A stretch of 64,000 nt of DNA from Neoroseomonas lacus (GCF_014644535.1 NZ_BMKW01000002.1:211034-275033), one strand, 5' to 3'. Positions 35,772 through 45,508 are shown, counted from the first letter of the stretch. Notes: generated by a model from the letters alone, not told the origin. Program-made: numbers and translations.

Positions 35772-36140
35772 ATGCAAGGTTTCACATTGCTTTCCCTTAC
35801 CCTGGTCGCGGCGGGCGGCGCGACCGGTTCGCTGGCGCGCTATGTCACCTCGGTGCTCGCGATCGAACTGCTCGGCCCGGCTTTTCCCTGGGGCACGCTG
35901 GCGGTCAACGCCCTTGGCAGCTTCCTGATCGGCGCGCTTGCCGGCGCCGATGTCGAAGGAGGGTCGAGGCTGCTGCTGGTGACAGGCTTCCTCGGCGGCT
36001 TCACCACCTTTTCCGCCTTCTCGCTGGAAGCGACGATGCTGTGGTCGCGCTCTCCGGCCCTGTCGGCCGGCTACGTCGCGGCCTCGATCATCCTCGGCGG
36101 CGCCTTCTGCCTCGCCGGCATCTGGCTGTTCAGGCGGTAG
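35772..36140 (+). CDS. crcB: Fluoride channel CrcB/Fluc
   Basis: The 122-residue membrane protein has four TM segments with GGATGSLARY, TLAVNALGSFLIGAL (central Asn) and TGFLGGFTTFSAFSLE, all signatures of Fluc channels that export fluoride as dual-topology dimers. ATG 35772 gives a proper N-terminus. The gene ends inside the convergent isomerase gene (11-bp overlap). I looked for a fluoride riboswitch in the short leader and did not find one. Confidence 0.92.
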   Translation: MQGFTLLSLTLVAAGGATGSLARYVTSVLAIELLGPAFPWGTLAVNALGSFLIGALAGADVEGGSRLLLVTGFLGGFTTFSAFSLEATMLWSRSPALSAGYVAASIILGGAFCLAGIWLFRR

Positions 36141-37236
36141 GCTTGCCGCCCCACACCCGCGCCGGGATGAACACCTCCCCGGCCATCAGCTTGCGCGCCG
36201 TGCGCAGCGTGCCGCCGCCGAGCACCTCCACCGCCTCGTTGCCGCTGCGGCGGGTCGAGATCACCGCCTCCATCAGCCCCGTCGGATGTTCGAGCGCGAT
36301 CGTCTCGCGCTCATGCGGCCCGATCTTCGCCAGCCCGTCCGCCACCGTGCCCGGCAGCATGCAGGCGGTGGCGATGCAGATGCCCCCGGTCACCGCCATC
36401 GCCTCATGGCAGGCGAGTGGCGTGAAATAGCGCGCCGCGATCCCCGCCCCGCCCGCCGGCTCGGCGACCATGGCGAATTTCGGCATCACCTTGCCCTCGG
36501 CATCGCCCATGCCCATCGCCAGCGAGGCGGCGCGACGAATGGTCTCGATGCGCGCCATGAACGCCTTGTCGGCGTCGAGCTCCTTGGCACTCTCGCGCGC
36601 CGTCTTGCCGAGGTCGGCCGCGCGGGCGATCACCACCGGCATGCAGACGTCGAGGCAGGTGACCTCCACCCCCTCGATCATATCCTTCGCATTGCCCGTC
36701 GGCATCAGCCTGCCGGTCGCCCCGCCGACCGCATCGGCGAAGTTCAGCACGATGGGTGCGGCGGTCCCCGGCACGCCGGCGATCGCCGTGTTGCCGTCAT
36801 AGGTCACCCGCCCGCCGGGCGTCTGCACCACCGCCTCGATCAACGCGCCGGTATTCACCGCGCGGATGCGCACGGCGGTCTCGCCATCGGCCACCGGCAC
36901 CAGGCCCTTCTCGATCGCGAAGGGGCCGATGCCCGCCAGCATGTTGCCGCAGGTCGGCCCGAAATCGACGAAGGCCTTGTCCACCGACACCTGGGCGAAC
37001 AGGTAGTCCACCTGCTGCTTCTCCCCCTCGGCCGCCGGGGAGACGATGCACACCTTGCTGGTCAGCGTCGTCGCGCCGCCCAGCCCGTCGATCTGCCGTG
37101 CATCGGGCGACCCCATCGCGGCAAGCAGCACCTCGGCAATGCTTGCCCGGCTGTCGGGCAGGTCGGAGGCGAGGAAATACGGGCCGCGGCTGGTGCCGCC
37201 GCGCATCAGGGTGCAGGGGATCGCGGTCTGGGTCAT
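36130..37236 (-). CDS. PrpF-family isomerase (4-oxalomesaconate tautomerase-like)
   Basis: The 368-residue protein belongs to the PrpF/DapF-fold isomerases. It starts IPCTLMRGGTSRGPYF, the family opening, with the DFGPTCGNMLAGIGPFAIE segment carrying one catalytic cysteine, and shows the TGNAKDMIEGVEVTCLDVCMP stretch. GalD-type members convert oxalomesaconate tautomers in gallate breakdown; PrpF isomerises aconitate. No other aromatic-degradation gene is nearby, so the substrate is open. ATG 37236 is the start; codons upstream are not family-like. Confidence 0.82.
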   Translation of the reverse strand: MTQTAIPCTLMRGGTSRGPYFLASDLPDSRASIAEVLLAAMGSPDARQIDGLGGATTLTSKVCIVSPAAEGEKQQVDYLFAQVSVDKAFVDFGPTCGNMLAGIGPFAIEKGLVPVADGETAVRIRAVNTGALIEAVVQTPGGRVTYDGNTAIAGVPGTAAPIVLNFADAVGGATGRLMPTGNAKDMIEGVEVTCLDVCMPVVIARAADLGKTARESAKELDADKAFMARIETIRRAASLAMGMGDAEGKVMPKFAMVAEPAGGAGIAARYFTPLACHEAMAVTGGICIATACMLPGTVADGLAKIGPHERETIALEHPTGLMEAVISTRRSGNEAVEVLGGGTLRTARKLMAGEVFIPARVWGGKPTA

Positions 37237-37304
37237 AAGCGGCACGATAAGCCCGCCGCGGCGCGCCGTCAGCACCCCCGGCGTTGTCGTGCTATGGAGC
37301 ACCC

Positions 37305-38279
37305 ATGCCTGTCACCAATCGCACCGTCCGCGCCTCCGATGGCGAAGTCCGCCTCGACCGCTGGTTCCACCGTTACTTCCCGCTGCTTACCCAGGGCGCG
37401 CTGCAGAAAATGCTGCGTTCCGGCCAGATCCGCGTGGATGGCAAGCGGGTGGAAGCGAATACCCGCATCCTCCCCGGCCAGGTCGTCCGCGTCCCGCCGA
37501 TGCCCGAGGGCCAGGCGCCGATGGCCGAACCCAAGCCGGTCGACCCGCGCGAGGCGAGCGCCCTCGAACGCCTTGTCATCTACCGCGACGACAGCATCAT
37601 CGCGATCGACAAGCCGCAGGGCATGGCCGTCCAAGGGGGGCCGGGCATCGCCAAGCACCTCGACGGCATGCTCGACGCGCTGCGCTTCGGCAGCGAGGAC
37701 CGGCCGCGCCTGGTCCACCGGCTCGACCGCGACACCACCGGCGTGCTGGTGCTGGCCCGCACCCCGGCGGCCGCCTCCAGGCTCGCCGCCGCCTTCCGCG
37801 GCCGCGACACGCAAAAGACCTATTGGGCCATCGTCGTCGGCCGGCCGCACCCGCTGGAAGGGCGCATCAGCATGCCGCTGGCCAAGCATGCCGGCGGCCA
37901 CGGCGAACGCGTCGTCGCCTCGGACGCGAAGGACGCGACGCATGCCGTCACGCTCTACCGGACCATCGACACGGCGCAGAAACAGGCCGCCTGGCTGGAG
38001 CTGACGCCGCTCACCGGCCGCACCCACCAGTTGCGCGTCCATTGCGCCACCGCGCTGTCCTGCCCGATCCTCGGCGACGGCAAATACGGTGGCGCCGCCG
38101 CCCACCCGGACGGCTTCGGCGACCGCACCCTGCACCTGCATGCCCGTGCGCTGAAACTGCCGCATCCCGAAGGCGGGTTCGTCGAACTCGCCGCCCCCCT
38201 GCCGCCGCATATGAAGGACACCTTCACCTTCCTCGGCTTCGACAAGCCGCGCACGCCGGCCTGCAAGCGAGTCCGCTGA
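37305..38279 (+). CDS. RluC/RluD-type 23S rRNA pseudouridine synthase
   Basis: The 324-residue protein has an N-terminal S4 RNA-binding domain (about 15-65, with LDRWFHRYFPLL) and the RluA-family catalytic motif HRLDRDTTGVLVLA with nucleophile D141. The later LTPLTGRTHQLRVH signature also fits. It modifies U in 23S rRNA, most likely the RluC sites. ATG 37305 follows GGAGC. It lies one base before the asmA gene. RluD cannot be excluded from sequence alone. Confidence 0.9.
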   Translation: MPVTNRTVRASDGEVRLDRWFHRYFPLLTQGALQKMLRSGQIRVDGKRVEANTRILPGQVVRVPPMPEGQAPMAEPKPVDPREASALERLVIYRDDSIIAIDKPQGMAVQGGPGIAKHLDGMLDALRFGSEDRPRLVHRLDRDTTGVLVLARTPAAASRLAAAFRGRDTQKTYWAIVVGRPHPLEGRISMPLAKHAGGHGERVVASDAKDATHAVTLYRTIDTAQKQAAWLELTPLTGRTHQLRVHCATALSCPILGDGKYGGAAAHPDGFGDRTLHLHARALKLPHPEGGFVELAAPLPPHMKDTFTFLGFDKPRTPACKRVR

Positions 38280-38280
38280 G

Positions 38281-40788
38281 ATGCAGGCCAAGCGCGCGAT
38301 CAAATGGGTGGCCGGGCTGCTCGGCGGCGTGGTGGTGCTGGCCGCGGGCGGCATCGCCGCGCTGACCTACGCGCTGGATGCCGGGGCGTTGACGCCGCGC
38401 ATCCTCGCCGCCATCGAGGCCGCGACCGGCCGCGCCGCCACGCTCGGCCATGTCTCGATCGGCCTCGGCCTGACGCCGCGCGTGACGGTGGAGAACGCGA
38501 CGCTCGCCAACCTGCCCGGCGGCGCGCGGCCCGATATGGCGCGCATCCGCCACATGGAGGCGAATCTCGCCCTGTGGCCGCTGCTGAGCGGCGACATCGC
38601 CTTCACCCGCATCGCGGTCGAGGGCGCCGACATCCTGCTGGAACAGCGTCCCGACGGCACGCCCAACTGGGACTTCCATCCCGCCCCGCGTGACGCCGCG
38701 CCGACCGCCCCCGCCGGTGCCCCGCCCGCCGCCGAGCGTCCGCGCCGGCGCCTTGCCATCGACGTGGTGAACATCACCGACAGCCGCGTCACCCTGCCCG
38801 ACCCGCGCCTGGGCACCGTCGCCATTGAGGCGGCGCGGCTGCAGGGCCTGGGCAGCGGCGGGCCGGAGACCTTCACCGCAAGGCTCGGCGTGCATGGCGC
38901 CACCCTCGCCTTGATCGGTGAGGTGCCGAACGACCCCGCGCCCATCCGCGCCACCATCTCGACCGGCGGCAACCACCTGACCGCGCAGGGCCGGCCTGGC
39001 GCGGCGATCAGCTTCGAGGCCACCATCCCCGACTACGCCGCGCTGCGCCCGCTGCTCGCCGCCCTCGCCCCCACCATGGCATTGCCGCCCGCCCTGCCGC
39101 CGATCACCGCGACCTTGCGGCTCGGCCCCGACCTGCGCCCGGTTGCCGCGACGCTGCAGGCCGGGGAGGTGGACCTCGCCGCCTACCGGCCGGGCCTGCG
39201 CCTGGCGCGGCTCAACCTCGCCGCGCCGGGCCTTGACCAACCCGCCGAAGTGACCATTGAGGCCAGCCAATCCGGCCTGCCCTTCACCGCGACGCTGCGC
39301 CTCGACCGGCCGGGCACGCTGCTGCCCTGGGCAGCCGAGGCCCCGCTCGGCGTCACCCTGCAGGCCGAGGCCGCCGGCGCGCGGGCCGAGGCGACTGGTA
39401 CCATCCAGCGCCCGCGCCGGCTGGAAGGCGCCGCCTTCGACCTGCGCCTGTCGGTGCCGGACATGCTGGCGCTGGCCGCCGTGCTGCCGGACCCGCTGCC
39501 GCTGCGGGACGCCACCATCGCCGGGCGCATCACCGCCGAGGGTTCCCTGCGCGGCCCCCTGCGCATCGAGGCGCTGCGCATCGATGCGCCCGCCCTGGTG
39601 GCGGAAGGCGACATCCGCCTCACCCCCGGCAAGCCCTTCGGCATCGACGGGCGGCTGGTCGCTGCGCGGCTCGACCTCGACGCCCTGGCGCGGCGCGTCC
39701 CGGCGGCGCCGGCGGAGACCGCATCCACCCCGGCCGTGCCTCCGCCCGCCCTGCCCGCGACTCCACCCGCGCCCGCCGCACCGCCCCCCGCCGCCGACGG
39801 GGAGCGCCGCGTCATCCCGAACATCGCCCTGCCGCTCGCTGCCCTGGCCACCTGGCACGGCCAGCTCGACCTGCGCGCGACGCAAATCCGCATCGAGGAC
39901 ATGGACTGGCGCGACCTGCACGCCGCCATCACGCAGGAGAACGACATTCTGCGCATCGCGCCGCTCACCGTCACCAGCCCCGGCGGCCCGGTGCAGGGCG
40001 AGTTGCGCCTCGACCGCCACGCCAACCCGCCCGCCCTCGCCCTGACCTTGCGGAGCGAGGGGCGCGGCCTCGATCTCGGCGCCCTGCGTCGGGCCCGGGG
40101 CGAAGCCCCCAGCGTCGAAGGCCGCGCCCAGGTCACCATCGAGGTCACCGCCCGCGGCGCCACCACCCGCGCCCTGGCCGCCAGCCTGACCGGCGAGGCC
40201 GGCCTCGCCATGGTGGATGGCCGGCTTGCCCGCCACGGGCTGCTGCGCCTCGGCCCCGACCTGGTCGCGCTCCTCTTGCCCGGTGCGCCGCAGGATGGGC
40301 TGGCGCTGCGCTGCCTAGCCCTGCGCGTCAGTGCCCAGGATGGCGTCGCCACCACCAGCGCCCTGTTGGCCGAGACCTCGGCCGGTGAGGTCACCGGCAT
40401 GGCGGCGGTGAACCTGCACAGCGAACGCATCGCCGCGCGGCTGCTGCCCGATGTGCAGTTGTTCGGCGTGCGGGTACGTGCGCCGGTCGGCATCGGCGGC
40501 ACGCTGGCGGCGCCGCGCATCGGCGTGGAACCGGGCCGCGCCCTGGTGCAGGTGATCGACGACACCGTGGCCAACCGGCTGTGGCGCGACCCGACGGTGG
40601 AATGGCTGCGCGGGCAACTGCCGGGCGGACACCCGGCAGGGGCCTGCGTCGAGCAGCTGCGACTCGCGCGCATGGGCGCGGCAGGGCCGGCGCCCTCGGC
40701 ACCGGAGGTGGTGCCGGGCGTGCCACGGGAATTGCAGGGGGCGGCGCAGGAAATGCTGCGCGGGTTGTTCGGTGGGCCGCGACGGTAA
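38281..40788 (+). CDS. AsmA-family envelope protein
   Basis: The 835-residue protein has one N-terminal TM segment (about 10-32), then the AsmA domain (ITARILAAIE-like start, IEGADILLEQRPDGTPNW) and a long repetitive beta-rich region, followed by the C-terminal AsmA_2 domain. A Pro/Ala-rich stretch lies at about 470-510. Relatives are bridge-like proteins thought to move phospholipids between inner and outer membrane. ATG 38281 follows the preceding stop by one base, so translation is coupled. A weak GGGCGG/CCGCCC hairpin follows the stop. Confidence 0.82.
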   Translation: MQAKRAIKWVAGLLGGVVVLAAGGIAALTYALDAGALTPRILAAIEAATGRAATLGHVSIGLGLTPRVTVENATLANLPGGARPDMARIRHMEANLALWPLLSGDIAFTRIAVEGADILLEQRPDGTPNWDFHPAPRDAAPTAPAGAPPAAERPRRRLAIDVVNITDSRVTLPDPRLGTVAIEAARLQGLGSGGPETFTARLGVHGATLALIGEVPNDPAPIRATISTGGNHLTAQGRPGAAISFEATIPDYAALRPLLAALAPTMALPPALPPITATLRLGPDLRPVAATLQAGEVDLAAYRPGLRLARLNLAAPGLDQPAEVTIEASQSGLPFTATLRLDRPGTLLPWAAEAPLGVTLQAEAAGARAEATGTIQRPRRLEGAAFDLRLSVPDMLALAAVLPDPLPLRDATIAGRITAEGSLRGPLRIEALRIDAPALVAEGDIRLTPGKPFGIDGRLVAARLDLDALARRVPAAPAETASTPAVPPPALPATPPAPAAPPPAADGERRVIPNIALPLAALATWHGQLDLRATQIRIEDMDWRDLHAAITQENDILRIAPLTVTSPGGPVQGELRLDRHANPPALALTLRSEGRGLDLGALRRARGEAPSVEGRAQVTIEVTARGATTRALAASLTGEAGLAMVDGRLARHGLLRLGPDLVALLLPGAPQDGLALRCLALRVSAQDGVATTSALLAETSAGEVTGMAAVNLHSERIAARLLPDVQLFGVRVRAPVGIGGTLAAPRIGVEPGRALVQVIDDTVANRLWRDPTVEWLRGQLPGGHPAGACVEQLRLARMGAAGPAPSAPEVVPGVPRELQGAAQEMLRGLFGGPRR

Positions 40789-40844
40789 GGGCGGAGGAGC
40801 GCCGCCCCTCCAACCTTGCACCCCGCCGCGCTAAATACACCTCC

Positions 40845-41552
40845 ATGAAGCGCTTCTGGACCCATGCCGTTGCCGTCCCCCGTCCGGAGGGCGGCCATGC
40901 CGTGCTGCTCGACGGCAAGCCGCTGCGCCTGCCGGGCGGTGCGCCGCTGGCCACCGGCTTCGCCGCCCTGGCCGAGGCGATCGCCGCCGAATGGCAGGCC
41001 GCGGGCGGCGCGAAGGATGGCGAGATGACGATGGAGGCGGTGCCGCTGACCCGCCTACTGGGCACCGCGCAGGACCGCATCGCGCCCGATCCCTCGGCCA
41101 TGGTCATCGGCCTGGCGAAATACGCCGAGACCGACCTGCTCTGCTACCGCGCCGAGGACCCGGTGCTGGCGGCGATGCAGGCGCGCGAATGGCAACCCCT
41201 GCTCGACTGGGTTGCCGAGACGCATGGCGCGCCCTTGGCCGTCACCGCCGGGCTGATGCCGGTGGCGCAGCCGTCCGCGAGCCTCGATGCCCTGCGCGAT
41301 GCCGTCGCCACCCACGCGACCGAGGAACTCGCCGCGCTGGGCCTGGCAGTGCCCTCGCTCGGCAGCCTGGTGCTTGGCCTGGCGCTGTCCGCCGGGCGGC
41401 TGGACGCGGTGACGGCGCACCGTCTGGCAACGCTCGACGAGGCCTGGCAGGAACAGCGCTGGGGCACCGATTGGGAAGCCGAGGAGCGCCGCATCCGGGC
41501 CGCCGCCGACCTCGACCTCGCCGAACGCTTCCTGGCGCTGGTGCGGTCATGA
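40845..41552 (+). CDS. ATP12-family F1-ATPase assembly chaperone
   Basis: The 235-residue protein starts MKRFWTHAVAV and contains LDGKPLRLPGGAPL, EWQAAGG, VPLTRLLGTAQDRI and TDLLCYRAEDP, the hallmark segments of the ATP12 family. In mitochondria ATP12 binds the F1 alpha subunit during assembly; the alphaproteobacterial homologue is the presumed ancestor. Its stop overlaps the acylphosphatase start (ATGA). It follows the asmA gene by 56 bp. Confidence 0.9.
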   Translation: MKRFWTHAVAVPRPEGGHAVLLDGKPLRLPGGAPLATGFAALAEAIAAEWQAAGGAKDGEMTMEAVPLTRLLGTAQDRIAPDPSAMVIGLAKYAETDLLCYRAEDPVLAAMQAREWQPLLDWVAETHGAPLAVTAGLMPVAQPSASLDALRDAVATHATEELAALGLAVPSLGSLVLGLALSAGRLDAVTAHRLATLDEAWQEQRWGTDWEAEERRIRAAADLDLAERFLALVRS

Positions 41553-41824
41553 GAGCGCGCCGGGTCATCATCTCGGGCCGCGTCCAGGGTGTCGGCTATC
41601 GTGACTGGATGGCCGGCGAAGCCGCACGGCTCGGCGTGCAGGGCTGGGTGCGCAACCGCCGCGACGACACGGTGGAAGCGCTGGTCGCCGGCGAGGAAGC
41701 GGCGGTGCAGGCCTTGCTCTCGGCCTGCCGGCGCGGACCATTGCTGGCGCTGGTCATCGACATCACGGAGGAATTCGCCGACCCGCCCGCGGAGCCCGGA
41801 TTTCTCCGCCTACCGACGAGGTAG
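41549..41824 (+). CDS. acyP: Acylphosphatase
   Basis: The 91-residue protein has the full acylphosphatase signature: ISGRVQGVGYRDWM near the N-terminus with the catalytic Arg, and GWVRNRRDDTVEALVAG with the catalytic Asn. It hydrolyses acyl phosphates such as acetyl phosphate in the cytosol. ATG 41549 overlaps the preceding TGA by four bases. Confidence 0.93.
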   Translation: MRARRVIISGRVQGVGYRDWMAGEAARLGVQGWVRNRRDDTVEALVAGEEAAVQALLSACRRGPLLALVIDITEEFADPPAEPGFLRLPTR

Positions 41825-41980
41825 AGCGAATCTCCTGCCGATCGAACCACCCGGCGGCGTGACCGCAACGCGCTCGAGCCCGGCCGCGCGATCCGCCAAC
41901 GCCTTCCGGTTGTTTTTGTAGTGGTTGATTCGTGTTTTGCGAGCGATCTTCGCGCCCGATCAACCAGCAGGCGGATACCC

Positions 41981-43060
41981 ATGCTCCGAACTCGTCGTCG
42001 CCATCTCCTCGCCGCCGCCCTCGCCGGGATGCTGCCGGCGCCGGCCATGGCCTGCACCCGCGTGCTCTATCGCGGGTCGGACGATGTCGTGATCACCGCC
42101 CGGTCGATGGACTGGATGGAGGACATGGCGACCGACCTCTGGGCCTTCCCCGCCGGCATGACGCGCGACGGCGCCGCCGGGGCCGACACGCCGCGATGGA
42201 CCGCCCGCTACGGCAGCGTCATCGCGGCCGCCTACAACATCGGCACGGCGGAAGGGCTGAACGACCAAGGCCTCGCGGCCCACGCGCTGTACCTGGCGGA
42301 ATCGGACTACGGCCCGGCGGTCTCCGGCAAGCCGCGCCTGTCGATCACCCTCTGGGCGCAATACGCACTCGACAACTACGCCACGGTCGCCGAGGCGGTG
42401 ACGGCATTGCGCGCCGAACCCTTTCGCATCGCCGCCCCAGCCTTGCCGAATGGTTCCGCCGCCTCGCTGCACCTGGCGCTGTCCGACCGCAGCGGCGATT
42501 CCGCCATCTTCGAATACATCGGCGGCAACCTCGTCATCCATCATGGGCGCGACTACGTGGTGATGACCAATTCGCCGAGCTACGACCAGCAGCTCGCGGT
42601 CAACCGCTACTGGACCACCGTCGGCGGGACCAACTTCCTGCCCGGCACCAACCGCGCCGCCGACCGCTACGCTCGCGCTTCCTTCCTGCTCGGCGCCATC
42701 CCGACCGAGGTCGCGCCGGCCTATATCGCCGGCGTGCCGGGCCATGACTTCGCCACCCAGGCGCTCGCCTCGGTGGTCAGCGTGATCCGTGGCGTCAGCG
42801 TGCCGCTCGGCATCACCACGCCGACCGAGCCGAACATCGCCTCGACCATCTGGCGCTCGGCGGCCGACCAGAAGAACCTGACCTACATGTTCGACAGCGC
42901 GACGCGGCCGAACGTGTTCTGGGTCAGCCTGGCCGCGCTCGGCCTGAGGGCCGGCGCGCCGTCGCGCAAACTGCCGCTGGCCGGTGGCGAGATCTATGGC
43001 GGCGAGGTCTCGGCGAAGTTCGTCCCGACGCCGCCCTTCGCCTTCCTTCCGGCCGGCTGA
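41981..43060 (+). CDS. Choloylglycine hydrolase-family (linear amide C-N hydrolase) secreted protein
   Basis: The 359-residue protein has a signal peptide (1-24, ending AMA) followed directly by Cys25 in CTRVLYRG. In this Ntn-hydrolase family the nucleophilic Cys must be N-terminal after processing, so cleavage exposes the active site. Further signatures are ITARSMDWMEDM and the GLNDQGLAAHALYL strand. Relatives cleave bile salts, penicillin V or acyl-homoserine lactones; no specific substrate can be read. ATG 41981 is preferred because the frame upstream adds no signal features. Confidence 0.85.
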   Translation: MLRTRRRHLLAAALAGMLPAPAMACTRVLYRGSDDVVITARSMDWMEDMATDLWAFPAGMTRDGAAGADTPRWTARYGSVIAAAYNIGTAEGLNDQGLAAHALYLAESDYGPAVSGKPRLSITLWAQYALDNYATVAEAVTALRAEPFRIAAPALPNGSAASLHLALSDRSGDSAIFEYIGGNLVIHHGRDYVVMTNSPSYDQQLAVNRYWTTVGGTNFLPGTNRAADRYARASFLLGAIPTEVAPAYIAGVPGHDFATQALASVVSVIRGVSVPLGITTPTEPNIASTIWRSAADQKNLTYMFDSATRPNVFWVSLAALGLRAGAPSRKLPLAGGEIYGGEVSAKFVPTPPFAFLPAG

Positions 43061-43075
43061 GCGCCGGCGGCCTGC

Positions 43076-43603
43076 TCAACAGGCGCTGACCATCGTCCCC
43101 GCATCGGGCCAGGCGATGCGGCGATAGCGCGTCGGCACGCCATGCAGCACGGCGTCATAGGCCGCACCGGCGAGGCCGCCGAGCCGCTCATAGAAGCGCA
43201 GCGCGCCGTCATTGCCTTCGATGATGGTCAGTGCCGCGTGCGTCGCCCCCTGCGCCATCACTGCCGCGACGGCGCGCCCGAGCAGCAACCGACCGAGCCC
43301 GCCGCCGCGCAGGCCCGGGCGCAGGTGCAGATAGTCGACATAGGCCTCGCCGCCATCGAGCCAGGTGGCGCAGAAGCCGCGCAGCCCGTCGGCCGCTTCG
43401 GCGAGCAGCACCACGCCCGGCCGTGGCGCGCCGAAATGCGTGCGCCACATGGCCCGATGCAGCCCCGGCAACTGGCGCTGCAGCAGCTCGGCCGGCAGCA
43501 GCGCGGCGTAGCTCTCCTGCCAGGAGGCCGTCAGCAGATCGGCGATGGCATCGGCGTCGGATGCCATCGCCGCACGAAACGTGGTGGTGCCGTCCACCGG
43601 CAC
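43076..43603 (-). CDS. GNAT-family N-acetyltransferase
   Basis: The 175-residue protein carries VDYLHLRPGLRGGGLGRLLLGRA (acetyl-CoA loop) and LTIIEGNDGALRFYERLGGL, the usual GNAT motifs A and B. A GTG start at 43603 is 12 bases downstream of the IlvE stop; no ATG is placed better. It is likely expressed with the upstream aminotransferase. Substrate unknown. Confidence 0.82.
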   Translation of the reverse strand: MPVDGTTTFRAAMASDADAIADLLTASWQESYAALLPAELLQRQLPGLHRAMWRTHFGAPRPGVVLLAEAADGLRGFCATWLDGGEAYVDYLHLRPGLRGGGLGRLLLGRAVAAVMAQGATHAALTIIEGNDGALRFYERLGGLAGAAYDAVLHGVPTRYRRIAWPDAGTMVSAC

Positions 43604-43614
43604 CGGCGCCGCCG

Positions 43615-44697
43615 TCAGGCCGTCACCGGCACTTTCACCACGCTGGTCCAGCCATGCGCGTCATTGGTGCGCCCGTACTGGATGCCGACGATCGCGTCGT
43701 AAAGCTTCTGCGTCAGTTCGCCGGTCTGCCCGCCATTGATCTGCACATCCTCGCCCTTGTAGCCGAGCGTGCCGACCGGCGAGACCACCGCCGCCGTGCC
43801 CGTGCCCCACATCTCCTTCAGCGAGCTGTCGCGCCCAGCCGCCATCACCTCGTCGATGGTGATCGGCCGCTCGGACACCTTCAGCCCCCAGTCGCGCATC
43901 AACTGGAGCGTGGAGGCGCGCGTCACGCCATCGAGGATGGTGCCGGCCAGCGGCGGCGTGATCACCTCGTCGCCGATCTTCACCATGATGTTCATGGTGC
44001 CGACCTCGTCGAGATACTGGCGGTGCACGCCATCGAGATACAGCACCTGGGTGTAGCCGGCCGCCTCGGCATCGCGTTGCCCAGCCAGCGACTGCGCGTA
44101 GTTCGCCGCCGTCTTCGCCTCGCCCGTGCCGCCCTTCACGGCGCGCACATGCTTGTCGGTGGCGAGGATGCGTACCGGCTTCACGCCCTCCTTGTAGTAG
44201 GAGCCGACGGGCGAAAGGATCAGGAAATACAGCAGGCTGTGCGCCGGATGCACGCCCAGCATCACATCGGTCGCGATGATCGTCGGGCGCAGATACAGGG
44301 AGGTGCCCGCCTTGTGCGGCACCCAGTCGGCGTCCAGGCCAACCAGCGCGTCGAAGCTGTCGCGGATCACATCCACCGGCAGTTCCGGCATGCTCATCAG
44401 CTTGGCGGACCGGTTGAAGCGCTGCGCATGGCGGTCGGCGCGGAACAGGCGGATCTGCCCGTCATCGCCGCGGAACGCCTTCAGCCCGTCGAAGATCGCC
44501 TGGCCGTAATGCAGCACCGAGGTCGCCGGATCGAGGCTGAGCGGGCCATAGGGTTCGATGCGCGGATTGTGCCAGCCCTTCCCTTCCTCATAGTTCATCA
44601 GGAACATGTGGTCGGTGGTGACCTTGCCGAAGGTCAGCGTGTCGTCCGCCGGCTTGCGCTTGGGCGCGGTGGTGCGGGTGATCGGAAACTGGCCCAT
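43615..44697 (-). CDS. ilvE: Branched-chain amino acid aminotransferase, second (long form)
   Basis: The 360-residue fold-type IV PLP enzyme is of the longer eukaryote-like/BCAT II subgroup. It starts FGKVTTDHMFLMNYEEGKGW and contains YGQAIFDGLKAFRG, the LYLRPTIIATDV segment, the Schiff-base lysine in VKGGTGEAKTAANYAQS, and VLYLDGVHRQYLDEVGTMN. It differs in length and motifs from the 303-aa enzyme at 11861-12772, so the two are unlikely to be recent duplicates. ATG 44697 follows GGAAGG. Confidence 0.92.
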   Translation of the reverse strand: MGQFPITRTTAPKRKPADDTLTFGKVTTDHMFLMNYEEGKGWHNPRIEPYGPLSLDPATSVLHYGQAIFDGLKAFRGDDGQIRLFRADRHAQRFNRSAKLMSMPELPVDVIRDSFDALVGLDADWVPHKAGTSLYLRPTIIATDVMLGVHPAHSLLYFLILSPVGSYYKEGVKPVRILATDKHVRAVKGGTGEAKTAANYAQSLAGQRDAEAAGYTQVLYLDGVHRQYLDEVGTMNIMVKIGDEVITPPLAGTILDGVTRASTLQLMRDWGLKVSERPITIDEVMAAGRDSSLKEMWGTGTAAVVSPVGTLGYKGEDVQINGGQTGELTQKLYDAIVGIQYGRTNDAHGWTSVVKVPVTA

Positions 44698-44899
44698 GCT
44701 GCGTATCCTTCCAGGGTTTCTTATCTTAAGCCTGCGACACGGCGCGGCGAGGGTGCAACAAGCCATGACGGCAGTTCCGGGGCGCGGACGGCGACAGCAT
44801 CATGATGTATCCTCCTGCTCCGTGTTTCGGCCCATCGGCTTGCAATGCGAACGCCATGTCGAACGAAAGAATGTTGCTTCAGACGGCCATAAGTTAAAA

Positions 44900-44918
44900 T
44901 GACACGCCGTATGCGTCA
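44900..44918. promoter_or_regulatory. Candidate operator between ilvE-2 and marR
   Basis: TGACACGCCGTATGCGTCA is a near-dyad (TGAC-CGC / GCG-TCA) in the AT-richer divergent interval, 36 bp before the MarR start. MarR proteins often bind such dyads at their own promoter. This is inference from position and symmetry. Confidence 0.35.
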
Positions 44919-44953
44919 ATGATACTGACCAAAGTGGAGGCCCACGCCCGAAC

Positions 44954-45508
44954 ATGCCAGCCAAGAGCAGCGCGCAGATCACCGACGTCCCCGAGCGCAG
45001 CACCCTCGCCGCCGGCCGCAACCTGCTGTTCCTGCGGGAGGAGGAGCTCCGCCTCGCTCAGGACCTGCTGTTCTTCGGCTATCGGGACTTCACCGCCGGC
45101 GCGGACGAGATCCTCGCCGAGCTCGGCATGGGCCGCGCCCATCACCGCGTGCTGCACTTCGTCGGCCGCCGCCCCGGCATCACGGTGGGCGACCTGCTCG
45201 GCATCCTGGCCATCACCAAGCAGAGCCTCGGCCGTGTCCTGCAGCCCCTGGTCGAGGAGGGCTATGTGACGCAAACACCAGGCCGCAGCGACCGCCGCCA
45301 GCGCCTGCTGACCTTGACCGAGAAGGGCGCCGCCCTCGAACGCCGGCTGTTCGATCGCCAGCGCGAGACGGTGATGCGCGCCTATCGCGAGGCCGGCCCC
45401 GCCGCCGTGGAAGGCTTCCGCCGCGTCATGCACGGCCTGATGGGCGACCAGGCGCGCGCCGCCTGCGACACGCTCGAAGGCCCGCCCGCCCTGGGGCCGG
45501 CCCGATGA
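44954..45508 (+). CDS. MarR-family transcriptional regulator
   Basis: The 184-residue protein has a winged-helix core with HRVLHFVGRRPGITVGDLLGIL, the recognition helix AITKQSLGRVLQPLVEEGYV and the wing TPGRSDRRQRLLTLTEKG, all standard MarR signatures. It has a longer N-terminal part than the typical 140 residues. ATG 44954 sits after TGGAGG at moderate spacing. It overlaps the following response regulator by four bases (ATGA), so the three-gene unit marR/regulator/kinase is likely co-transcribed. Confidence 0.9.
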   Translation: MPAKSSAQITDVPERSTLAAGRNLLFLREEELRLAQDLLFFGYRDFTAGADEILAELGMGRAHHRVLHFVGRRPGITVGDLLGILAITKQSLGRVLQPLVEEGYVTQTPGRSDRRQRLLTLTEKGAALERRLFDRQRETVMRAYREAGPAAVEGFRRVMHGLMGDQARAACDTLEGPPALGPAR